This document shows, in pieces, positions 1 through 4,388 of a stretch of DNA of 5,509 bases; the stretch's first letter is position 1, and each line of letters starts with the position of its first letter. The translations under genes were made by a program, and so were the position numbers. Source of the stretch: Pseudomonadota bacterium (GTDB taxonomy: Bacteria > Desulfobacterota > Desulfarculia > Desulfarculales > JAHJDS01); assembly GCA_018812395.1 (NCBI GenBank), contig JAHJDS010000174.1, forward strand, positions 1 to 5,509, given 5' to 3'. The notes beneath the pieces are model-generated. The model was given only the letters and a program-made list of their open reading frames with translations, was not told the DNA's origin and did not search any database.

Positions 1-93
1 AGCCTCGGGCCTCTGGAAACGAAGGTGTTTTCTACAAGGGCACCTTTTAGCCAAGTCCAAGGTTGTGCCCTGTGGATGAGTGGAACCTGACTC

Positions 94-552
94 GTGAGCC
101 CGGTGATGGATGACATTGATCGCCGCATCCTCAACGAAATCCAGTCCCGCTTTCCGCTCGACACCCGGCCCTACCTGGTCCTGGCCGAGCGGCTGGGGTT
201 GGGCGAGGACGAGGTCATCGCCCGCGTCAAAGCGCTCAGGGACGAGGGCATCATCCGCCGCATCGGCGGCAACTTCAACTCCCGGGCCCTGGGCTACACC
301 TCGACCCTGTGCGCCGCGGCCGTGCCGGACGAAAAAATGGCCGCCTTCGTGGACGCGGTCAACGCCCACCCCGGAATTACGCACAACTACCAGCGTGACC
401 ACCGCTACAACGTCTGGTTCACGGTCATCGCCCCCAGTTCGGCCGACATCCGGGACATCCTGGGCGAGATCACCCGCCAGACCGGGGTGACCGACCTGAT
501 CAGCCTGCCGGCCGAGAAGATCTTCAAGATCAAGGTTGACTTTCAAGTGTGA
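94..552 (+). CDS. ahbA: Siroheme decarboxylase subunit, AhbA-like (Lrp/AsnC fold)
   Basis: The 152-residue product matches the AhbA/AhbB (NirD/L/G/H-related) siroheme decarboxylases. These remove the two acetate carboxyls of sirohaem to give 12,18-didecarboxysirohaem in the alternative haem pathway (known for the family). Visible features are an N-terminal AsnC-type winged helix (about residues 5-60, with IRRIGGNFNSRALGY), then STLCAAAVP, the family hallmark HNYQRDHRYNVWFT at 97-110 holding the conserved His/Tyr/Arg pocket residues, and a C-terminal LPAEKIFKIKVDF. The length is normal for AhbA. The AhbA assignment rather than AhbB rests on the R-x-H-x-YN-x-WFT form and is less sure than the family. 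The start is uncertain: GTG at 94 and ATG at 106 are in frame, and neither has a good Shine-Dalgarno. Known enzymes work as AhbA-AhbB pairs; no partner is visible, so it may lie upstream of the window. A transcriptional regulator is less likely because the haem-binding motif is intact. Confidence 0.9.
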   Translation: MSPVMDDIDRRILNEIQSRFPLDTRPYLVLAERLGLGEDEVIARVKALRDEGIIRRIGGNFNSRALGYTSTLCAAAVPDEKMAAFVDAVNAHPGITHNYQRDHRYNVWFTVIAPSSADIRDILGEITRQTGVTDLISLPAEKIFKIKVDFQV

Positions 553-624
553 CCTGGGGACCTATCCCGGCGGCCGTCGCCCCGAATCATGGGGGATTAA
601 CCGCAAGACGAGACCCTGAATAAG

Positions 625-903
625 ATGTCTTTTGGAGACGATCCAATCGAGTACGCCATTGACGGCGTCCTGGACCTGCACACCTTTCAACCGGCCGAGG
701 CAGCGGATCTGGTCGAGGATTACCTGGCCGAATGCCGGGCCCGGGGCATTCTTGAGGTCCGGATCATCCACGGCAAGGGCATTGGCGCGCTGCGGCGGAC
801 CGTGCTCCATCGCCTGGCCAAACTGCCCGGCATCGCCGCCGTCGAACAGGCCCCGCCGCACCTGGGCGGCCACGGGGCGACCATCGTCCGTCTGGAGCGC
901 TGA
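625..903 (+). CDS. Stand-alone small Smr-domain protein
   Basis: This 92-residue protein is almost entirely one Smr domain, the module found at the C-terminus of MutS2 and in small free-standing proteins. Diagnostic motifs are LDLH (16-19), HGKGIGALR (49-57) and the closing GGHGATIVRL (81-90). Smr domains of this type bind nucleic acid and some are nickases or RNA endonucleases; in the free-standing bacterial forms the true substrate is unknown, so no specific reaction is claimed. The DLH and HGKG motifs expected for activity are both present. It lies 72 nt after the decarboxylase gene on the same strand, so it could share its transcript, but no function links the two. The ATG at 625 has no obvious Shine-Dalgarno; it is kept because the conserved domain begins shortly after it. 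The usual GGWGAT motif of this group, as I recall it, reads GGHGAT here. Confidence 0.9.
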   Translation: MSFGDDPIEYAIDGVLDLHTFQPAEAADLVEDYLAECRARGILEVRIIHGKGIGALRRTVLHRLAKLPGIAAVEQAPPHLGGHGATIVRLER

Positions 904-916
904 TCCGGCCCCGGAC

Positions 917-935
917 GCCGGCCGAAAACGCCGGC
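917..935 (+). terminator. Possible weak terminator hairpin after the Smr gene
   Basis: GCCGGC at 917-922 pairs with GCCGGC at 930-935 around a 7-nt loop, 13 nt after the Smr stop codon. No U-tract follows, so it is a stable 3' hairpin rather than a classical intrinsic terminator. It abuts the -35 box of the next promoter, consistent with a transcription unit boundary here. Confidence 0.35.
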
Positions 936-964
936 TTGGCAGATGGAAGCCGAAACGGTATATT
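936..964 (+). promoter_or_regulatory. Sigma70-type promoter for the zinc-ribbon gene
   Basis: TTGGCA (936-941), a 17-bp spacer, and TATATT (959-964) match the -35 and -10 consensus at five of six positions each with ideal spacing. The predicted start near 971 gives a short leader of about 35 nt, which contains a run of seven T's (984-990) directly before the ribosome-binding site. It suggests that the downstream gene is transcribed independently of the Smr gene. Confidence 0.6.
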
Positions 965-990
965 ACAAACTACAAACCGGCCATTTTTTT

Positions 991-997
991 GGGGAGG
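991..997 (+). promoter_or_regulatory. Strong Shine-Dalgarno fixing the start at 1005
   Basis: GGGGAGG sits 7 nt before the ATG at 1005. An in-frame ATG at 936 would give a protein 23 residues longer, but that start overlaps the predicted -35 box, has no ribosome-binding site, and its extra residues look non-conserved. The 1005 start is therefore preferred. Confidence 0.8.
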
Positions 998-1004
998 AAC
1001 AGCC

Positions 1005-1220
1005 ATGCCCGCCAGCGATAAAGTCGGCACCTTTTTCTGCCGGACCTGTGAGGAATTTTTCGAAACGGCCGCCGGGGATCATCCGGGCGAAGGGCACGAC
1101 GCCAAGAATTGCCCGACCTGCCGGGCCGAGGGCCTGACCCATTGCCCCGACTGCGGCGCGCCGGTGGAAAAGGACCTGAACAAGCGCTGCCCGTCGTGCT
1201 CGGCGGCCTACGTCGGCTGA
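1005..1220 (+). CDS. Small double zinc-ribbon protein
   Basis: The 71-residue product carries four CxxC knuckles: C12/C15 (CRTC), C36/C39 (CPTC), C47/C50 (CPDC, followed by GAP) and C62/C65 (CPSC). Paired in order they can form two zinc ribbons; the first knuckle is followed by a His-containing acidic stretch (H26, H31). There is no signal peptide or membrane segment, so it is probably cytoplasmic. Such proteins usually mediate protein or nucleic-acid contacts, and I cannot assign a specific role. The last knuckle (KRCPSCSAAYVG) is like the end of many zinc-ribbon adaptor proteins. The gene has its own promoter and a strong ribosome-binding site, suggesting substantial independent expression, and ends 58 nt from the convergent reductase gene. 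Confidence 0.85.
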   Translation: MPASDKVGTFFCRTCEEFFETAAGDHPGEGHDAKNCPTCRAEGLTHCPDCGAPVEKDLNKRCPSCSAAYVG

Positions 1221-1226
1221 GTCCAT

Positions 1227-1253
1227 CCCCGAGGGTTGATGATCGCCTCGGGG
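1227..1253. terminator. Hairpin between convergent genes
   Basis: CCCCGAGG (1227-1234) and CCTCGGGG (1246-1253) form a perfect 8-bp stem with an 11-nt loop in the 58-nt gap between the zinc-ribbon gene and the convergent reductase gene. No T-tract flanks it on either strand, so efficient intrinsic termination is doubtful. Position and symmetry suggest a bidirectional terminator or a 3'-end stabilising hairpin for both mRNAs. Confidence 0.5.
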
Positions 1254-1278
1254 CGGCCCCAAGCCGGCCAATACCGTC

Positions 1279-3027
1279 TCAGCACCCCTCCGGCCGGGAG
1301 CAGCAGGAGCCCTCGCCGGTGACGATCACCTGCTCGCCCCGGGAGCCCTGCCGAAAGACCGTCACCCCCTTGAGGCCCAGTTCCCAGGCCGTGGTGAAGG
1401 CCCGGGCCACCTCGTCCCGACCGGCCTCGGGGGGCAGATTGATTGTCTTGCTGACCGCGTTCTCGACGTGGGCCTGGAAGGCGGCCTGCATCTGCAGATG
1501 CTCGATCGTCGGCAGTTCGCCGGCAATGACGAACAGGTCCCTCAAATCCTGGGGAATGTCTTCTAACCCGGCCAGGGTGCCGGTGCGGACGATGTGGTCC
1601 CGGACCGCATCGGACAATAAACCCCGCTGGGCCAGGGCCTCGAACGCCGGCGCGTTGGTCTCCCGCAAAACTTCGCCGTCGAGCACCCGCCGGGAAAAAC
1701 TGAGACCGAACAAGGGCTCGATGCCCGAGGAACACCCGGCGATGAGGCTGATCGACCCGGTGGGGGCGATGGTGGTCAGGGTGGCGTTTCGCCGGGGCGG
1801 CTCGCCGCGTTTTTGGTAGATGGATCCTTCGAAGGTCGGGAAGGCCCCCCGCCGGGCGGCCAGTTCCCGCGAGGTCTCGACGGCCGCCTGGGCGATGATC
1901 CCCATCACCCGGTCGGCCAGCCGCTTGGACTCCGGATCGGCGTAGGGCAGGCCCATCCGGATCAGGGCGTCGGCCCAGCCCATCACCCCCAGGCCCACCT
2001 TGCGCGTCCGGAGCGTGGCCCGCTGTATTTCCGGCAAGGGATAACGGTTGACGTCGATGACGTCGTCCAGGAAACGGACCGCCAGCCGGGTGACCGTTGC
2101 CAGGCGGTCTACGTCCAGCCGACCGCTGTCGACCAGCCGGGCCAGATTGATCGAGCCCAGGTTGCAGCACTCGTAGGGCAGCAGCGGCTGTTCGCCGCAG
2201 GGGTTGGTCGCCTCGAAGTCGCCCAGGTCGGGCGTCGGATTGGCCCGGTTCACGGCGTCGATGAACAGCACCCCCGGGTCGCCGCACCCCCAGGCGGCGT
2301 CGACCATCAGCTCGAAAATCTCGGCGGCGTCGCGGCGGCGGACGACGGCGCCGTCCCGCGGATTGATCAGCTCCAGCTCGCCGCCGCGGCCGACCGCCTC
2401 CATGAAGGCGTCGGTCACGGCCACGCTCAGGTTGAAGTTGGCGAACTTGGGTCCGTCGCACTTGGCCCGGATGAAGGCCTCGACGTCCGGGTGATCCACC
2501 CGCAGCACGCCCATGTTCGCCCCGCGCCGGGTGCCGCCCTGTCTGATGGTCTCGGTGGCCGCGTCGAAGACCCTTAAAAATGACAACGGTCCGGAGCTGA
2601 CCCCCTTGGTCGAGCCGACCACGTCCCCGGCCGGCCGCAGCCGGGAAAAGGAAAACCCGGTCCCGCCGCCGGACTGCTGAATCAGGGCCGCGTTTTTGAC
2701 CGACTCGAAGATCGAGGACAGATCATCATTGATGGGCAGGACGAAACAGGCCGCCAGTTGACCCAGGGGCCGGCCGGCGTTCATCAGCGTCGGCGAGTTG
2801 GGCAGAAACTCGAGCGAGGCCAGTAGGTCGTGAAAATCGGCCGCGACGCCCGCCGGATTGGGGCCGGGGTCGTCATCGGCCTCGGCCGCGGCCACCACCT
2901 CGGCCACCCGCCCGAAAAGCTCGGGGACCGATTCCACGACGCGGCCGCCCTCGTCGCGACGCAGATATCGGCGGGATAGCAGGAGGCGGGCCTGGTCGGA
3001 AGGTTCGATAAGAGGCTGGCCGGACAA
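1279..3027 (-). CDS. nrdJ: Adenosylcobalamin-dependent (class II) ribonucleotide reductase
   Basis: This 582-residue enzyme reduces ribonucleotides to deoxyribonucleotides using a radical from adenosylcobalamin, without oxygen or a small subunit (family knowledge). In order: the N-terminal RYLRRDEGGRVVES, NSPTLMNAG (77-85), the first redox cysteine C94 in LAACFVLP, QQSGGGTGFSFSRLRP (117-132), GTRRGAN (165-171), the catalytic NPCGEQPL with N275, C277 and E279, the second redox cysteine C288 in CCNLGSIN, and the phosphate-binding APTGSIS (421-427). The tail ends in C575, C576 and C582, probably the thioredoxin-facing relay. There is no ATP-cone and no long C-terminal zinc module, so this is a compact form. 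It starts with TTG: an AGGTGG lies 6 nt upstream and an in-frame stop lies just before, with no earlier start. No cobalamin riboswitch or NrdR box was recognised upstream. A small Cys-rich gene precedes it by 35 nt. Confidence 0.96.
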   Translation of the reverse strand: MSGQPLIEPSDQARLLLSRRYLRRDEGGRVVESVPELFGRVAEVVAAAEADDDPGPNPAGVAADFHDLLASLEFLPNSPTLMNAGRPLGQLAACFVLPINDDLSSIFESVKNAALIQQSGGGTGFSFSRLRPAGDVVGSTKGVSSGPLSFLRVFDAATETIRQGGTRRGANMGVLRVDHPDVEAFIRAKCDGPKFANFNLSVAVTDAFMEAVGRGGELELINPRDGAVVRRRDAAEIFELMVDAAWGCGDPGVLFIDAVNRANPTPDLGDFEATNPCGEQPLLPYECCNLGSINLARLVDSGRLDVDRLATVTRLAVRFLDDVIDVNRYPLPEIQRATLRTRKVGLGVMGWADALIRMGLPYADPESKRLADRVMGIIAQAAVETSRELAARRGAFPTFEGSIYQKRGEPPRRNATLTTIAPTGSISLIAGCSSGIEPLFGLSFSRRVLDGEVLRETNAPAFEALAQRGLLSDAVRDHIVRTGTLAGLEDIPQDLRDLFVIAGELPTIEHLQMQAAFQAHVENAVSKTINLPPEAGRDEVARAFTTAWELGLKGVTVFRQGSRGEQVIVTGEGSCCSRPEGC

Positions 3028-3033
3028 ACTCGA

Positions 3034-3039
3034 CCACCT
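3034..3039 (-). promoter_or_regulatory. Ribosome-binding site deciding the TTG start
   Basis: On the minus strand AGGTGG ends 6 nt before the TTG at 3027. A TGA lies in frame a few codons further upstream with no ATG or GTG between, so the reductase must begin at this TTG or inside the conserved N-terminal motif. TTG is a weak start that may limit translation. Confidence 0.65.
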
Positions 3040-3062
3040 GTGCCTTGGGTGTCAGCGGCAGA

Positions 3063-3287
3063 TCACTTCAGGCCGGCGCTCATGCAGTCCGGCCCCGGGA
3101 AGTCGTCGCAATGACGGCACGAAAACCCGGGCCAACGCCTGACTCCGGCAATGGTCAAACACATGTTGTAGTGGTGACAATCCAGATGGCGATGCGACTC
3201 GATCTCATCCAAAGTCAAACAATCAAACCAAAGGACGGGGCCCAAACGGCGTCGGCCCGGGGTGGAGAGGCCCCCGCCGGGAACCAT
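3063..3287 (-). CDS. Small Cys-cluster protein upstream of nrdJ (putative)
   Basis: The predicted 74-residue product has a compact Cys/His cluster near its C-terminus: C-H-H-Y-x2-C-L-x2-A-x4-W-P-x-F-S-C-x2-C-D-D-F, then a further Cys. The spacing C-x2-Y-x2-CL-x2-A-x4-W-x2-FSC-x2-C resembles a short metal-binding motif I associate with small deltaproteobacterial proteins (from memory, unverified). A zinc site is inferred. The start is uncertain: ATG at 3287 has GGAGGG about 10 nt upstream, while ATG at 3341 and TTG at 3368 would give longer forms with poorer sites. The first half looks low in information and its third-position GC is weaker than in the neighbours, so only the C-terminal half is well supported. 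The gene ends 35 nt before nrdJ on the same strand, downstream of the predicted promoter at 3626-3654, so co-transcription is likely. Function unknown. Confidence 0.5.
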   Translation of the reverse strand: MVPGGGLSTPGRRRLGPVLWFDCLTLDEIESHRHLDCHHYNMCLTIAGVRRWPGFSCRHCDDFPGPDCMSAGLK

Positions 3288-3592
3288 GAACAGTCGACCC
3301 TCCGGTCGGGCCGCACCAACTATGTAGCCACTCTCCGACATGACCAGTACGTTCGCTCCGGAAATCAACCGGCGTCGTCGCTTGGGTGTCCCTTCCAGAC
3401 GTCACCTTCGGCCGCTCTCCAAAACCGGCTTCCCCGATCCCCCGAATCAATACGCCTAAAGATCCCCCAAAATGAATTCGCCCCCAAAACACGCCTTCAC
3501 GGTGCGGCCCGGATGCGCCCAACGGCGCGGCCAATACCAAGTCCGGCCCGGCCCGCGCCCGATGCGCCCCGGGTCAGCCCCGGGTGCGCCCC
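3288..3592 (-). other. Long GC-rich leader without a convincing gene
   Basis: About 305 bases lie between the terminator/promoter element and the Cys-rich gene. Frames that are open here have codon use unlike the confident genes. It holds short GC repeats (3514-3592) and two CCCCCAAAA copies (3464-3472, 3481-3489, plus strand), plus two GATCCCCC copies (3436-3443, 3461-3468). If the promoter at 3626-3654 is used, this is the 5' leader of the Cys-rich gene-nrdJ transcript. I recognise no known riboswitch in it. Confidence 0.5.
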
Positions 3593-3607
3593 AAAAAAAT
3601 GCGCCCC
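3514..3607. repeat. Cluster of short TGCGCCC repeats with an 11-bp tandem repeat
   Basis: TGCGCCC occurs at 3514, 3563, 3585 and 3600 on the plus strand, the last three as TGCGCCCC. Within the cluster GCCCCGGGT is repeated at 3566-3574 and 3577-3585 with an 11-bp period, about one helical turn; each copy contains the palindrome CCCGGG, so the pair can also fold into a hairpin. This could be an operator array or simple GC-rich drift. Confidence 0.45.
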
Positions 3608-3648
3608 CACCCGGGGGGTAAGAAAATAATAGCCTTTCCGGGTGGGGG
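3593..3648 (-). terminator. Intrinsic terminator of the kinase-PASTA operon
   Basis: On the minus strand CCCCCACCCGG (3648-3638) and CCGGGTGGGGG (3614-3604) are perfect 11-bp complements around a 23-nt AT-rich loop. Four bases later comes a run of seven T's (3599-3593). This is a good rho-independent terminator for RNA coming from the PASTA gene, whose stop is about 75 nt upstream. The plus-strand version lacks a T-tract, so it acts in one direction. A shorter nested stem (CCCCC/GGGGG) is also possible. Confidence 0.65.
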
Positions 3649-3654
3649 TGTCAA
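3626..3654 (-). promoter_or_regulatory. Near-consensus sigma70 promoter embedded in the terminator
   Basis: On the minus strand TTGACA (3654-3649, six of six), a 17-bp spacer and TATTAT (3631-3626, five of six) form the best promoter in the window. It points leftward to the Cys-rich gene and nrdJ, with a predicted start near 3619. The spacer contains the whole upstream arm of the terminator hairpin, and the loop contains the -10 box, so RNA begun here would lack that arm. Confidence 0.65.
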
Positions 3655-3677
3655 TCTTTCATCTGGGGTACGGGCCG

Positions 3678-3714
3678 GGCGGCGGGTCCGACGAGACGGA
3701 TTTATCCCACCGCC
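3678..3714 (-). terminator. 3' hairpin after the PASTA gene
   Basis: Minus-strand GGCGGTGGG (3714-3706) pairs with CCCGCCGCC (3686-3678) through nine pairs including one G-U, and an inner TCCG/CGGA stem caps it with a 6-nt loop and a 5-nt bulge. It lies 8 nt after the PASTA stop codon. No T-tract follows, so it probably protects the mRNA end or acts together with the terminator at 3593-3648. Confidence 0.45.
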
Positions 3715-3722
3715 GCATAATA

Positions 3723-4388
3723 TCACTTCGCCTTTTTAGGCCGTCCCCTGACGGCCCCGTCCAGGGCCATTTCCAGATCCAACAAACGACGCAGGACGCC
3801 TTTCAGTTCCGGACTGGTACGATCCCGCCGCAGACGCTCGATCACCTGCCAGCGCAACCGGAAGACGCGGCGCTTGACCTCGAGGGAGGCCTGGTAGCGC
3901 TCCCGGACCGAGGGCAGTCCGGCCACCTTCTTGACGTCTCCCTCGAGGGCGGTGACGGCCCCCGCCAACCGGGGATATTTATCGCTCCGCGGCGCCGGAC
4001 GGGAGGCGACCGTTGGCCGCGGCCCGGCCGACGGGGCCGTCGGGATCGGTCCCTGAAAACGACTGCCCGTGGCGGCAAAGGCCCACAGCTTGACCGGGGA
4101 ACCGGCCGGGACTCGCGCGCCGGGCCCGGGCGTCTGACGAAACACGCGGCCCAGCTGGCGGCGTTTGGCGTACCGGACCAGAGTCACCTTGACCGTCAGG
4201 CCCACCAGCCTGAGCCGGGCCCGGGCGTGTGTCATTCGCGAACCGATCAGGTGCGGGACGACCACCAGCCGCCTTTTCGGCTTGGGCTTGGCGGCCGGTG
4301 TCGGTTTCGGGGAGCCTTGAGGCGCGTCCGTCAGACAGGCCGGACACAGCAGCAGGCTCGCGGTCAGGATGGCGAGGATCCGTCTCAT
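3723..4388 (-). CDS. PASTA-domain putative lipoprotein
   Basis: The 221-residue product begins with a short signal peptide (MRRILAILTASLLLCPAC); C18 is the likely lipidated cysteine, although Cys rather than Leu sits at -3, so a plain secreted form is possible. A Pro/Lys-rich linker (about 25-40) leads to one PASTA domain (about 42-104: VVPHLIG, GLTVKV, QTPGPGARVPAGSPVKLWAF). A Pro/Ala-rich stretch follows (about 113-135), then a charged helical region (about 140-210) rich in Arg, Leu and Glu, probably alpha-helical or coiled. PASTA domains usually bind peptidoglycan fragments in PknB-type kinases and penicillin-binding proteins; here no kinase or transpeptidase domain is attached. It should act outside the cytoplasmic membrane. 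Its ATG overlaps the stop codon of the upstream kinase gene (ATGA) and has no Shine-Dalgarno, so translational coupling is likely. Its exact role is unknown. Confidence 0.85.
   Translation of the reverse strand: MRRILAILTASLLLCPACLTDAPQGSPKPTPAAKPKPKRRLVVVPHLIGSRMTHARARLRLVGLTVKVTLVRYAKRRQLGRVFRQTPGPGARVPAGSPVKLWAFAATGSRFQGPIPTAPSAGPRPTVASRPAPRSDKYPRLAGAVTALEGDVKKVAGLPSVRERYQASLEVKRRVFRLRWQVIERLRRDRTSPELKGVLRRLLDLEMALDGAVRGRPKKAK

Noticed and set aside
22..48. AAGGTG/CACCTT hairpin followed by TTTT, a possible terminator before the decarboxylase gene
   Set aside because: The stem is only 6 bp with a 13-nt loop and a short T-run; too weak to list.
3..50. Frame ending in GVFYKGTF and TAG that could be the tail of an upstream gene
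   Set aside because: Only 15 codons are visible and no family is recognisable; other frames are also open over this stretch.
1208..2461. Long open frames inside nrdJ, including a 417-codon one on the same strand and long ones on the opposite strand
   Set aside because: They overlap a fully conserved reductase, are rich in Arg/Gly/Pro/Ala, and are typical by-products of high-GC coding DNA.
3250..3368. Upstream extension of the Cys-cluster frame that resembles the first strands of a Nudix domain (RLFMVPGGG)
   Set aside because: The essential downstream Nudix box (REUxEE) is absent in all frames, so the likeness is probably chance.
3432..3485. Possible G-quadruplex from four G-runs on the minus strand
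   Set aside because: Loops of about 12 and 20 nt are too long for a convincing quadruplex.
3223..3540. 105-codon leftward open frame in the leader
   Set aside because: Third-position composition is unlike the confident genes, there is no domain, and it overlaps the Cys-cluster gene in another frame.
3288..3618. Cobalamin riboswitch ahead of the B12-dependent reductase
   Set aside because: A GGGGCTGACCCGG stretch loosely resembles part of one, but the B12 box and other conserved segments are missing.
3045..3629. 194-codon rightward open frame across the nrdJ upstream region
   Set aside because: Low-complexity composition with no motif, antisense to the better supported Cys-cluster gene and across the predicted terminator/promoter.
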